This document shows positions 45,101-53,051 of a stretch of DNA of 64,000 bases, in pieces. Numbering within the stretch: position 1 is the first letter of the stretch; every line of letters starts with the position of its first letter. The stretch comes from Clostridium folliculivorans. Lineage in GTDB: Bacteria > Bacillota > Clostridia > Clostridiales > Clostridiaceae. The notes beneath the pieces were generated by a model. That model had not been told where the DNA came from and did no database searches. It saw only the letters and a program-made list of their open reading frames with translations. The stretch spans positions 682,001 through 746,000 of the forward strand of contig NZ_BQXY01000002.1 in NCBI RefSeq assembly GCF_024341905.1, in the 5' to 3' direction. A program made the translations under genes and the position numbers.

Positions 45101-46607
45101 TTCTATTCTTCCATATTGAGACTTCATCTTTTATATTGCCTTCATTAGGATTGTCCAAAATTGCTTTATTGATTTTATTTATATCAGTAGTTAAATAAGA
45201 AATTATACCTTGAAGATTACTCTTATTATCCAGTAAATTCTTCTCTTTAGCCCTTATGGCCTTAAGTTCCATCTCACTAGACTTAAGCTGCTCTACAACA
45301 TTATTGATCTGGCCTTCTAATAAATTCTTTTCTTTTTCTAAGCTTTCTTCCTTATCTAAATAGTAACCTCTTATTCTTTTACTATTTTCTTCTAGTTTGT
45401 CTTTTATATCTTCAACAGCCTCATCCTTATCTAAAGCTTCTAGCTGCTTATTTATCAGTTCGATACTTTCTGCTTCTACCTTTATGTCTTTTTTATACTT
45501 TGAGATTTGAAGTCCTGAATACTTTATCTCTTTTTCTGACTTTGCATTTTTAAGTTTGTCATAGCTTTCAAGGACTTGTTTGTAGTCTTTTTCTTCCTTA
45601 ACCATGTTATTTTCATAGTTCTTTATATCATAAGATAAGTTTTTCTGTTTCCAAAGCTCTTCTTCCTCAGATAACGCAAGGGTTTCCTTATTATTTTTTT
45701 CAAGCTTACCCTTTATGTCTGATGCTTCTATCTTTATGTAATTGTCCAAAGCTTTTAGTGCTTCTTTTGCCTTTATCTCTTCAGCTTTAGCTATATCATA
45801 CTCTTCAAAAACTCTTGAATATAACTCTATCTGCTCTTCAACTTTTTTGCTTTCTTCAATTCTTGCATTAAGCTGTCTATATTTTTTAAAGTGCTCTCTT
45901 TGTCTTTCAAAAATCTCTACAAAATCCTTAGTACCTTCTCCAGCCAAAGCTTCTTCTACTGTAGGTATGAGTAGATTATCTACTAGCTGACCAGTGGTCT
46001 TGCAAGCATCAAAAAAGGCTTCAACTCCACCTTCTGCTCCATTTATTAAAGCGATTTTCCTCCACTCTGAAGGTATTATCTTAAAATTATCTTCTATGTA
46101 AGTATGGTATTCTCTTATGCTCTTAAAGGTTTTAGCATTCATTCTGTTTTGGCTCATATAAGTATAGTATTCAGACATCTCTTCCTTAGTGGATGGTCTC
46201 ATGCTTCCATTGATGCTTTCTCTTACAAAAGGTATCTTTTCGATGGAATTATCATCATTTTCTATGTATTCATAAACATACTTATGAGAATCTATGTACT
46301 CTTTATTCATAAATAAGGTCACTGCTGTAACCGCATATCTTCTAGGTCTTTCATTTAATATCCACTCTATGGCAATATGTGCTGAGGTATTTTGCAGAGC
46401 TAAGGTGTTCTTTACCTTTCTATCTGCCACTTCAATATTGGGAAGTATTGCTTGCAACGCTGTTTGAACAAAAACAGTTTTTCCTCCGCCATTTTCAAGT
46501 AATATAGCTCCGTTATAGCTGTCAAACTCAAAAATATCATCATTGTATCTTTTTTCACCATTTTCATACACCACATTAGTAAAACGAATTTTTGAAATCG
46601 CCGGCAT
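42138..46607 (-). CDS. jetC: Wadjet JetC, SMC/MukB-like ATPase
   Basis: A 1489-residue SMC-like ATPase. The N-terminal head has a Walker A ENGGGKT at residues 39-44 (a MukB-like variant of the P-loop). Two long coiled-coil arms with very high Glu/Lys/Leu content flank a hinge region near residues 640-760. The C-terminal head has the ABC signature SWSGGEKW near residue 1350 and Walker B TVIVDNPFGKASSDH with the following ALTAHAEG loop. In Wadjet the JetABC complex extrudes plasmid DNA loops and JetD cuts. The TAATG overlap with jetB implies coupled translation. Last gene of the operon. Confidence 0.9.
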   Translation of the reverse strand: MPAISKIRFTNVVYENGEKRYNDDIFEFDSYNGAILLENGGGKTVFVQTALQAILPNIEVADRKVKNTLALQNTSAHIAIEWILNERPRRYAVTAVTLFMNKEYIDSHKYVYEYIENDDNSIEKIPFVRESINGSMRPSTKEEMSEYYTYMSQNRMNAKTFKSIREYHTYIEDNFKIIPSEWRKIALINGAEGGVEAFFDACKTTGQLVDNLLIPTVEEALAGEGTKDFVEIFERQREHFKKYRQLNARIEESKKVEEQIELYSRVFEEYDIAKAEEIKAKEALKALDNYIKIEASDIKGKLEKNNKETLALSEEEELWKQKNLSYDIKNYENNMVKEEKDYKQVLESYDKLKNAKSEKEIKYSGLQISKYKKDIKVEAESIELINKQLEALDKDEAVEDIKDKLEENSKRIRGYYLDKEESLEKEKNLLEGQINNVVEQLKSSEMELKAIRAKEKNLLDNKSNLQGIISYLTTDINKINKAILDNPNEGNIKDEVSIWKNRINELEHKIFEANNQKRSLIEEKQSLKEALVKFRKELEDINEERHALTSEIKNIDDNKFELLNKIREFRSSWLSFEADSIYSKQSTILTQVENKLHKLKEEKEKAIFDERLAHRYADEYKESEYYTADPALEKSIDQWRSGFNYLESGTKYIQRICRKEGKSEQELFKNYPYWTLSLITSDEEVEKVKDKVSKSVKDILHPIIILSENEAKAKALGENGVIKENIIYPSIWSNNINQTYFENWQKDIVHKADETTKLREEKEAELSQCQDLHRDITIFYNKYPYDHYNELLKVEKSLKEKAEEVSNSIKSSEARLSEIDIEVKKIDSDVKEFSTEQRNLDDKVVKGQESISKTSEKEENEVKISLINKEIELIEVETLKAEKTLKENEEVKTELNRDLNNVKNNISSLKAEKLYEEAKALSPMFSDLSKEVLEEERKILKDQLDNKQQNRGQFEERLKGSVSLKKNHEKQLLDFMKKLEVTVDENLEFPLNGDMEISNLLDEIKELKEPLGKLKGEADEAKTRFEKSKTLYEVKKEDYLKYYKEIINFNLELELIKPQLSKEKDVLKKKRAYLSSEKERLDNEEKSILNILRNLELFNASYAYLSEEIQLCKLPEDLAQNIPYNRKGIVEAAKKKLEEAKKILDKKSIETEAQKDVFVKFCESEILDVKLKEMATSGVRFKNTYKDIIEWQKMMNERISRTIDIAQNDIREHDKEVQQFINQLHSYLITMVQELKAIPKKTRIKVEEEWKEVFIFNVPEWDEKSGKEELAKHIDWMLNQLEGDKFKDENGVELADQAKKEIEKWLKSKQLLQIVMKQDTIKVKCRKVTNDGKMRSAPFSWEVSNSWSGGEKWSKNMSLFLGILNYLAEKRKQIMPTNRHYRTVIVDNPFGKASSDHVLDPVFFIAEQLGFQIIALTAHAEGKFIRTYFPIVYSLRLRSSKDNSTQIMTKEREIKHTYFRDNDPDALIRLGEAKQLGFDLESLFKSNEV

Positions 46608-47347
46608 TACTTTTCGTCCCCCTTCATCTTGTCAATGTTGTACAGAAAATCTAGTATTCCTCTGTTGTAATCATACTCCATGTAATATCTCTGAATGATG
46701 GTCTTAGCCTTTTCCGTAAGCTCAAGCTCTTCATTTCCAATATCCTTAATAAGCTCCTGGTCCTCAAGAAACTTTTTAACAGTATTTAAAAAGCTCTTTC
46801 TGCTTATGGTTCTACCATCCTGAGCCTTTACTTTTTCCTTAATTTCATCCATGTCAGTCCACTTTTGAATTATAGCAGACCAATTATACTCAAACTCCTG
46901 ATCTAGAGCTTTAAGCTTTTCCTCTTCATGCTCAGTTAATATAAAAATCCTCTGATTCAAACTATCTAGCCAATCAGTTATTGTAATAAAATCTCTAGTT
47001 GCTTCGTTAGTTTGATAACTATCATAAAAATCGCCAAATAAAACGATAATTGATAAATACATAAGATATAAATCCAAATTTACAGCTTTACTTGGAAGAT
47101 ATGCTTTTCTTATAGCTTCATTTGAAACATGGAAAATAGACTCTTTTGCTATAGGAATCATATAGATTACTTCCCCAGAAGAAAAGATAGTACAATCTAC
47201 TTCTCTAGCAAACTGATCTACTAGTCCCCGTGTAACATCGTCTGAGGTATAAAGCTTTAAATCCTCTTTTTCTCCGTATCCCTTCATAGCTAGTGTAGAA
47301 TATAGCTTGAAGCTTTGCATTACTTGCTCATTGCTATAAAGTGCCAT
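46607..47347 (-). CDS. jetB: Wadjet JetB, MukE-like subunit
   Basis: A 246-residue protein in the position and size of JetB (DUF6063-like), the winged-helix MukE-like subunit that bridges JetA and JetC. It is soluble, with an acidic and aromatic middle (LMYLSIIVLFGDFYDS) and a helical C-terminus ending NIDKMKGDEK. It overlaps jetA upstream and jetC downstream by one base each (TAATG), with GGAGG before its own ATG. The identity rests mainly on operon position plus size; sequence conservation of this subunit is low. Confidence 0.75.
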   Translation of the reverse strand: MALYSNEQVMQSFKLYSTLAMKGYGEKEDLKLYTSDDVTRGLVDQFAREVDCTIFSSGEVIYMIPIAKESIFHVSNEAIRKAYLPSKAVNLDLYLMYLSIIVLFGDFYDSYQTNEATRDFITITDWLDSLNQRIFILTEHEEEKLKALDQEFEYNWSAIIQKWTDMDEIKEKVKAQDGRTISRKSFLNTVKKFLEDQELIKDIGNEELELTEKAKTIIQRYYMEYDYNRGILDFLYNIDKMKGDEK

Positions 47348-48846
47348 TAATATTCCTCCAATCTAAAGCTCATATTCTTAATCTCAAATCTCTCTGTAAC
47401 CTCTAGTATAGTGTCAAGTTCTTCTACATAAAGTTTCTTGCCCTTTTTAATTAACAACTTGTAAACTTGTCCAAATATACCTTCTTCTTGGTCCTCCTGG
47501 ATTTCCATAACTACAGGAGATTTTTGATGCAATATAATAAAGAAATCATAAAAACTACGGTGATTTAATATCTCAGCGTAAGCATTATTTTTCATAAACT
47601 CAACTATTTTTTCAAGAGTTATTTCATTTTCAGCCTTCATTGCCATAAGTATTATAGACGCAATAACCTTATAATTGTTGCTTTGAAGCTTAAGATCAAG
47701 CTTTGCCTCATCATCACTAGTCACAGCCAAAAAGTCCTGTATTCTTTCTTCTTTATCAAGCTTTTCTATCTTTTGATTAGAAAATACTGTTAAAGGAGAC
47801 CATACTTTGCTTTTTTCTAAATACAGAAAAGGTTCAATAAGAGTTCTTGTTTCGCCCAGTGGAATAGGTGATGAAAATACTCTGCTGGTTATTTCTTGAT
47901 TGAAATTGAAAGAGTCTATCCCTACATAATATAAGGATTCCTGAGCTGCTTGAAGTGCCGAAGTCTTAAGAATAATGCTATCTTTAAAGAGTAATCTATG
48001 GTTATAATGAACCTCTCCTAGTTCTTTATCTATCTGTATGATAAGCTCATAAGCCTTTCTATCTTCACTTTTACTTAAGTCACTGGCTATCTTTTCTCTA
48101 GTTTCTGTAACGAAGGTTTTTAATTCTTCAAACTCTTCATCTTCCATTTGCAATCTATTATTTATGTCTTCAATTATATTTTTATATCTTTCATAGGTTT
48201 CATTGGATACAATATTTCTATTGACTTCATGCTTAATCCTAACTATTCTATCCTGCAGGTTCTTAACATCCAGATTCATTTCATCTATCTGCCTTAAGGC
48301 TCCAGAAAACTCACCCTTCTCAAGCTGTTTTCTAAGTACCAGCTGATTTATAGAAAGCTGGAATTCATTAAAATACTCTTTTGTGGCAAAGATAAGCTCA
48401 AGCCCCTGCTCGTCAAGAGTATAATACTGAGTGTTGGTTTCAAGATCCGCCTTTGCAGCCTTAAGCACTGAGTACTGAACTGTTTCCTGCTTCTTAGTCT
48501 CCCAATTGAAAAAAGTCTTTGAATTTCTTTTTCCTGTAGGAGGTCTAAAAGTATCAATAATTGTTCTTGCAACCCTCTCAAAACCTATAATATCCATAGT
48601 TATTTCATCTTTACTTAGCTCCTGCAAAAATGCAGCCAGCTCCTTTACCCCTGTTTTCTTATTTCTTATAAGCATATTCTCAAAAAAGAACAGTAAAGTT
48701 AAAAGGCCAAAACTAAAATAATCAACCTCTTTTCCTTTGTCATCCTTCATTCCTTTTCTTGACAATGCATATAAAGGATCAAATAGAGCCAGTCTTTGAA
48801 TTCTTTCTCTGTAGTTCTCCACTACATTTCCTATGTTTATTTCCAT
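47347..48846 (-). CDS. jetA: Wadjet JetA, MukF/kleisin-like subunit
   Basis: A 499-residue protein consistent with JetA (DUF5716-like), the kleisin-like subunit of the Wadjet complex. It is helical and has the characteristic N-terminus RIQRLALFDPLYALSRKG, a long helix pair with IRVKHEVN-like and ETREKIAS-type heptads (residues 200-275) and a C-terminal winged-helix region. I start at the ATG at 48846 because GGAGG lies eight bases upstream; this overlaps the end of jetD by ten bases. An upstream ATG at 48861 is itself part of that GGAGG site. Confidence 0.8.
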   Translation of the reverse strand: MEINIGNVVENYRERIQRLALFDPLYALSRKGMKDDKGKEVDYFSFGLLTLLFFFENMLIRNKKTGVKELAAFLQELSKDEITMDIIGFERVARTIIDTFRPPTGKRNSKTFFNWETKKQETVQYSVLKAAKADLETNTQYYTLDEQGLELIFATKEYFNEFQLSINQLVLRKQLEKGEFSGALRQIDEMNLDVKNLQDRIVRIKHEVNRNIVSNETYERYKNIIEDINNRLQMEDEEFEELKTFVTETREKIASDLSKSEDRKAYELIIQIDKELGEVHYNHRLLFKDSIILKTSALQAAQESLYYVGIDSFNFNQEITSRVFSSPIPLGETRTLIEPFLYLEKSKVWSPLTVFSNQKIEKLDKEERIQDFLAVTSDDEAKLDLKLQSNNYKVIASIILMAMKAENEITLEKIVEFMKNNAYAEILNHRSFYDFFIILHQKSPVVMEIQEDQEEGIFGQVYKLLIKKGKKLYVEELDTILEVTERFEIKNMSFRLEEY

Positions 48847-49850
48847 GCGCTGTTCCTCCATATGTGCTGAAGTTCTGTTCTATTTAACCCCTCCTGAGGC
48901 CAATAATAACCAGTCTCTAGCTTTTCCAGTATAAGCTTCTGTTCTTCTAAATCAAAGTTCTTTGAAAAATTCTTTAAAGCAGAAGGTTTCTTTTCTTGAT
49001 TTTTCTTACCTTCCTTATAATCCTTCTTAAGTAAAGCTCTATAAAACTCTGTAGCCAGCTTCACTGTAGCTCTTTCACCTAAGGAATTATATATAGCTAA
49101 ACCTTCATTATCTATATCTCCAAAATAATATATTATATTATTTTCCTTTAAACCTGTCTGCTTTTCCAGCATATTAATATTACCTGTTATCTTCCACCCG
49201 CTACCAAAAATCAAAGAACAGAACTCTGTTTCAGGCAAAGCTTCTAAAAGTGCTATAAAGGTAGCCTTATTCTCCACGATTAAATGCTTATGCTCCATCT
49301 TTTCAAAAGCAAAATGATTCACCGCAATCATCAGTGGATCAGAACCATTATGTATCTTAAGTTTATCATATACTTTTATTCTCTCAAGCAGTGCTTTCCC
49401 ACTCTTTTTATCTATCCACTTTTCGTCGCCAATTATATGAAAAGACCTCTCTTGAGAGGTTGCAGTTTCCTTAGGCAGACCATTAGAAATTATATATTCA
49501 TTCACTTTATTTATGTAAGGAAGATCTTCTTCGAACTTATCCTCAGACATTTTATAATATGCCTGTAGATTTAATTCACAGCTTAAGTTAAAGCTATATT
49601 CTTGAACCCTTTCAATAATTCCTTTTCTAAGTTCATACTTATTTATATTAAATTTATTAGGAAGAGAATATTTTTTACCATTATTATTTTCAGGATTTTT
49701 TGCTGTAAGAATATTATCAGACATAAGCTTTCTAATAACTTCAGCAAAAGCCTCATACTCAACGCCCTTCGGTGTATTGTCTATTAATTTATCTAAATCT
49801 ATAGTTTTATTCTTATATGTTTTTAAATAAGCTATTATATGATTATACAT
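48837..49850 (-). CDS. jetD: Wadjet JetD, Toprim nuclease
   Basis: A 337-residue protein matching JetD, the topoisomerase VI A-like nuclease of Wadjet. An N-terminal winged-helix region (TIDLDKLIDN) is followed by a domain that fits DUF3322, then a Toprim domain: HLIVENKATF carries the acidic Glu and YYFGDIDNEGLAIYN carries DxD. I start at the ATG at 49850 (AGGTGA upstream); an ATG 42 bases further upstream has no ribosome binding site. It is first in the operon jetD-jetA-jetB-jetC, the gene order I associate with type II Wadjet. Confidence 0.85.
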   Translation of the reverse strand: MYNHIIAYLKTYKNKTIDLDKLIDNTPKGVEYEAFAEVIRKLMSDNILTAKNPENNNGKKYSLPNKFNINKYELRKGIIERVQEYSFNLSCELNLQAYYKMSEDKFEEDLPYINKVNEYIISNGLPKETATSQERSFHIIGDEKWIDKKSGKALLERIKVYDKLKIHNGSDPLMIAVNHFAFEKMEHKHLIVENKATFIALLEALPETEFCSLIFGSGWKITGNINMLEKQTGLKENNIIYYFGDIDNEGLAIYNSLGERATVKLATEFYRALLKKDYKEGKKNQEKKPSALKNFSKNFDLEEQKLILEKLETGYYWPQEGLNRTELQHIWRNSAWK

Positions 49851-49992
49851 TGCTTCACCTGTTTTATATATTTTACTTAAGCTGTGTTTCATATATTATG
49901 GACGTACACTTAAAAAATCATATTAAGTTTCGATATAAGAAATCTTTAAACATAGCCTTTCTCATACGTATATTTTACCATAAAAACAAGAA

Positions 49993-50021
49993 AAACACTA
50001 GCGCTCTACGAACTAGTGTTT
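49993..50021 (-). terminator. Hairpin terminator of a decayed gene
   Basis: Stem AAACACTAG/CTAGTGTTT with an 11-base loop, followed on the minus strand by TTCTTGTTTTT. It sits just after the stop (50048) of the gene remnant, so it is that gene's old terminator, upstream of the jet operon. Confidence 0.6.
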
Positions 50022-50047
50022 CCATACTCTTTTTAATTATATGTTTC

Positions 50048-50200
50048 TTATAAATACTTCTCCAAATCTTCTACTGATTCTATATCAAAAATATCTGTAG
50101 CTATAAGTTGTATAGGTAATGTAGGTAATCTTTTTATCTTTTCTTCATATCCTTCTGGAGGTTCAGTAAATGCAGCTGATGAATTCCAAGTTGGTGATCG
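50048..50200 (-). pseudogene. C-terminal remnant of an unidentified protein
   Basis: The minus strand carries about 50 sensible codons (PTWNSSAAFTEPPEGYEEK, then LPTLPIQLIATDIFDIES, ending VEDLEKYL and TAA). A stop in the same frame at 50201-50203 and the absence of a start show it is a fragment. I cannot place the family. It lies between the jet operon and the 50258 hairpin and may mark the edge of an insertion or deletion. Confidence 0.55.
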
Positions 50201-50257
50201 TCACTCACTAGATGCTTAATCATAGTAGTAATAATTAAAATATATTATAAAGAAAAT

Positions 50258-50287
50258 AGCCTGCCATCACACCGCTGATGTCAGGCT
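50258..50287. terminator. Hairpin similar to the jet operon terminator
   Basis: AGCCTGCCATCA/TGATGTCAGGCT, 11 of 12 pairs, with a short loop. It shares the outer stem AGCCTG..CAGGCT and the CATC/GATG core with 42088-42120. Located downstream of the gene ending at 50403. Confidence 0.6.
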
Positions 50288-50316
50288 ATAAATTTATATA
50301 GAATTTTAACATCAAT

Positions 50317-50380
50317 TATTAATTTATACATGCCAGAAAATCGTCGGAAGCCATGATTTTCGAACAAGCATGAATTAAAC
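50317..50380 (-). repeat. Interspersed palindromic repeat R4, copy 1
   Basis: Minus strand: GTTTAATTCATGCTTGTTCGAAAATC...GATTTTCTGGCATGTATAAATTAATA. It matches the copy at 50960-51022 (same order, same orientation after reversal) with the core GTTCGAAAATC and GGCATGTATAAATTAATA. Confidence 0.65.
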
Positions 50381-50402
50381 TTCCATATATTAATCATATA
50401 CC

Positions 50403-50669
50403 TTAGGAACTCATTTTATAAAGATACCACTTACAAGTGTCCTTAATATATTTAAGCTCTATGTTTTTATCTACATTATTAATAGTACTTATACAGTTAA
50501 ATATGATGCTCTCTACTCTATCAACTTTTATTTCATCAACCTTCAAGATCTTCTTTATAGTAAATACGCTGTAGCTCTCATCCTCTGAAAATATTCTGAA
50601 TCTCACAGGAACTACCTTTCCGTCTTTATTAAAGGCAGCAACCATTTCTATATTCTTGTTTAACACCAT
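50403..50669 (-). CDS. Small conserved hypothetical protein
   Basis: An 88-residue protein starting MVLNKNIEMVAAFNKDGKV with several beta strands (VVPVRFRIF, SYSVFTIKKI, VDRVESIIFNC) and a C-terminus DTCKWYLYKMSS. It has no signal peptide and no known motif. I chose the ATG at 50669 because GAGGTGAGG lies immediately upstream, with a longer start unsupported. It stands alone between two R4 repeat copies. Composition and strong ribosome binding site support a real gene. Confidence 0.65.
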   Translation of the reverse strand: MVLNKNIEMVAAFNKDGKVVPVRFRIFSEDESYSVFTIKKILKVDEIKVDRVESIIFNCISTINNVDKNIELKYIKDTCKWYLYKMSS

Positions 50670-50806
50670 TTTCCTCACCTCAAAATCTTATCAATATTAT
50701 TATATAAGAACATCTGTTCGCAAGTCAATATATGGTGCATAAATTTTTCCTATATTTTAAGTGTAACCCTACAAACTCAACACCCCTGTATTTTCCTGAT
50801 AGATAT

Positions 50807-50941
50807 CAAAATGTAGCTAGTTCTTCTGAAGAACAACTAGCAGGATTAGAGATCATAGAGGGTGCTACTGGAGTGATCCATGAGCTGTCTGAAACATTAA
50901 AAGTTAAGATAGATACCTTTAGGTTTAACACTTCGTTCTAA
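50807..50941 (+). pseudogene. C-terminal remnant of a methyl-accepting chemotaxis protein
   Basis: Forty-four residues on the plus strand (QNVASSSEEQLAGLEIIEG through ELSETLKVKIDTFRFNTSF) match the end of the MCP signalling domain, where the ASSEEQ and helical terminus are characteristic. No preceding MCP sequence exists in frame; upstream residues from an ATG at 50732 are unrelated. It is a scrap of a chemoreceptor gene. Confidence 0.75.
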
Positions 50942-50959
50942 AGAGTTCCTATATAGAAA

Positions 50960-51022
50960 CTTAATTTATACCTGTTCGAAAATCCCGATTTCTGAGGACT
51001 TTTGGGCATGTATAAATTAATA
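50960..51022 (+). repeat. Interspersed palindromic repeat R4, copy 2
   Basis: TTAATTTATACCTGTTCGAAAA on the left and GGCATGTATAAATTAATA on the right are inverted arms around an AATCCCGATTTCTGAGG core. Same family as 50317-50380. Confidence 0.65.
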
Positions 51023-51042
51023 GTTTAGTTAGGAACTCTATA

Positions 51043-51130
51043 TAGATAAACTACTTCATATTGAAACTTACCCAAATAAAGATTCGTAGAACCATCGAGA
51101 TCTTTATTTAGAACTGGTTTATCTATACTA
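51043..51130 (-). repeat. Interspersed palindromic repeat R2, inverted copy
   Basis: TAGATAAACTACTTCATATT at the left and GAACTGGTTTATCTATA at the right are inverted arms. Reading the minus strand, the internal words GGTTCTACGAATC and TTTATTTGG appear in the same order as in the copy at 63591. Confidence 0.65.
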
Positions 51131-51155
51131 AAATATAGCTATTAATATAGAAAGA

Positions 51156-51187
51156 CAAGCTTCCACTTAAATGGAAGCTTGTCTTGT
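51156..51187. terminator. Terminator of the alpha-glucoside PTS operon
   Basis: Thirteen-base stem AGACAAGCTTCCA/TGGAAGCTTGTCT with a six-base loop, seven bases after the EIIA stop codon. Strong hairpin; the T tract is short on the minus strand. Confidence 0.75.
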
Positions 51188-51193
51188 TTTGTA

Positions 51194-51685
51194 CTATTTA
51201 TATTCCAAAAGTACACTATCCTTTGCAACCATATTTTTATCAACATGAAAATTTAAAATCTCATGATTATTTTGGTTTGCAAGTATAAGCATTATTGTAT
51301 CATCTAGTCCTTTATCCTTAAGTAGACTCTTGTCAAAACTTATTAGAAGATCTCCTTTTTTAACTCTCTGTCCTTCTTCACAGTGTATGTTAAAACCTTC
51401 ACCTTTTAAGCTTACTGTATCAATTCCAACATGTATAAGGATTTCCACTCCATCCTCTGTTTCTATGCCAACAGCATGCTTACTTTCTTGCATAACAATA
51501 ATTATCTTTCCATCGCATGGAGAATATACTTTATTATCTACTGGAGAAATCGCAATTCCTTCCCCCATCATCTTCTGTGAAAAAACTTCATCCTTAACCT
51601 CTGCTAAATCTATACTTGTACCATTTGCGAAGGCATATAAAACCTTTTTATTTTTATTTGGATTTTTAAACAGATTTTTAAACAT
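51194..51685 (-). CDS. PTS glucose-type EIIA component
   Basis: A 163-residue IIA(Glc)-family protein (Crr/PtsG-IIA type). The phosphorylated His is at about residue 85 in EILIHVGIDTVSLKG and the supporting His at about 70 in QESKHAVGI. The ISPVDNKVYSPCDGKI region is typical. It takes phosphate from HPr and passes it to the EIIB domain of the EIICB at 53052. I start at 51685 because GAGG precedes that ATG. It is the last gene of the EIICB, GH4, EIIA operon, 12 bases after the GH4 gene. Confidence 0.9.
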   Translation of the reverse strand: MFKNLFKNPNKNKKVLYAFANGTSIDLAEVKDEVFSQKMMGEGIAISPVDNKVYSPCDGKIIIVMQESKHAVGIETEDGVEILIHVGIDTVSLKGEGFNIHCEEGQRVKKGDLLISFDKSLLKDKGLDDTIMLILANQNNHEILNFHVDKNMVAKDSVLLEYK

Positions 51686-51696
51686 ATACACCTCTA

Positions 51697-53025
51697 CTAT
51701 TTTAATTCTGGCCAGTATTCTTTATTAGCTTCAATCATCTCATCTAAAATCTTCTTAGCTACAAAAGCTGAAGGTATTGGTTTATTCATAGTAAATGCCA
51801 TAAGAGCTTTTTCATAGGAGCCTTCGATTGCAGCTTCTACCACTAATTTTTCACAAGCTTCTTGTTGTTCAATTAGACCTTTATAGAAGGTTGGGATTTC
51901 ACCCACTCTAACTGGTTCTGGACCATCCTTCGTGATGTAAGCTGGTACTTCTACCATAGCATCGTCTGGTAAGTTTTTAATGGCACCATTATTTTCAACC
52001 ATAACTAAATGTCTTTTTCTCATGTCAAAAGCTAAGCTCATGGCTACTTCAACAATAAATTCTCCATGTACCCCTGTGAAGAACTGAGTAAGATCTATTT
52101 CACCAGTTGTATTGTACTGGTCTACTGCATCAAATATCTTCTTTTCTCTTCCTTCCATTACTTCATTAGCTCTAGTGTGGTTCTTATCTGCATCTTTAAC
52201 TATGCTGTCTCCTAATAGATAATATTGCATATAAGTGTTTGGAAGATATTTAGGGAACATCCTCATTATATATTTAGCATTATCGAAAGTATGAAGCCAA
52301 GAAGCATCATTATGCCTTACTTCACTTCTTGAATCTGGAGGAATATACCCATGTTCAGCTACATAAGCTTTTAATTCTTCAGTTTTATCTTCTCCCTTTA
52401 CTCTAATCTTTGTAAACCAGCCAAAGTGATTTAACCCAAAGTAATCTGTTTCAATATCATGTCTATCACAATCTAAGATATTAGCCATATTTCTCATTAT
52501 AGCTACTGGCATATCACATATATTAAGAATTCTAGCATTCGGTCTTAATTTGTGCATAGCTTTAGCAACTATTGCAGCAGGGTTAGAATAGTTTACAATC
52601 CAATAATTTGGACTAGCGTATTTTTCACAAAAGTCTATCATCTCAACCATAGGATATATAGTTCTTAAACCATAAGCAAGCCCTCCTGGTCCACAGGTTT
52701 CTTGTCCTACAACATCATATTTTAGTGGTATCTTTTCATCCTGCTCTCTTAATTTGTATAGACCTACACGCATTTGGGCAAATACAAAGTCAGCATCTTT
52801 AAAACCTTCTTCAGGATCTGTTGTAAATATAAGTTTAACTTCTGGATCAAACATCTCAACAACTTTTTTAACTATTACTCCAACCTTGTTTTGACGTTCT
52901 TCATTTATATCATATAATCTTAATTCCGATATCTTAAAATCTTCTTTTCTTGAAAGCAAACTTTTTACGATTCCTGGTGTGTATGTGCTTCCACCGCCTA
53001 CGATTACTAGTTTAAATGTTTTCAT
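51697..53025 (-). CDS. malH: 6-phospho-alpha-glucosidase, glycoside hydrolase family 4
   Basis: A 442-residue GH4 enzyme that is NAD and metal dependent. The Rossmann start is VIVGGGSTYTPGIV, the metal ligands are Cys170 in LNICDMPVA and His200 in GLNHFGW, and the NYSNPAA and QETCGPGGLAY blocks match the 6-phospho-alpha-glucosidase subgroup (GlvA, MalH, AglB) rather than 6-phospho-beta-glucosidases. It hydrolyses phosphorylated alpha-glucosides brought in by the neighbouring PTS, such as maltose or sucrose-isomer 6-phosphates. GGAGG lies upstream. The symbol is by homology and could equally be glvA. Confidence 0.88.
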   Translation of the reverse strand: MKTFKLVIVGGGSTYTPGIVKSLLSRKEDFKISELRLYDINEERQNKVGVIVKKVVEMFDPEVKLIFTTDPEEGFKDADFVFAQMRVGLYKLREQDEKIPLKYDVVGQETCGPGGLAYGLRTIYPMVEMIDFCEKYASPNYWIVNYSNPAAIVAKAMHKLRPNARILNICDMPVAIMRNMANILDCDRHDIETDYFGLNHFGWFTKIRVKGEDKTEELKAYVAEHGYIPPDSRSEVRHNDASWLHTFDNAKYIMRMFPKYLPNTYMQYYLLGDSIVKDADKNHTRANEVMEGREKKIFDAVDQYNTTGEIDLTQFFTGVHGEFIVEVAMSLAFDMRKRHLVMVENNGAIKNLPDDAMVEVPAYITKDGPEPVRVGEIPTFYKGLIEQQEACEKLVVEAAIEGSYEKALMAFTMNKPIPSAFVAKKILDEMIEANKEYWPELK

Positions 53026-53051
53026 ATTAATGCTTCCTCCCTAATTTAAAT

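Noticed and set aside
48348-48581. Minus-strand frame inside jetA
   Set aside because: Alternative frame of jetA; Arg/Leu-rich and without its own start signals.
49893-50053. Plus-strand frame of 78 residues at 49817-50053
   Set aside because: Overlaps jetD and a terminator hairpin, with no ribosome binding site.
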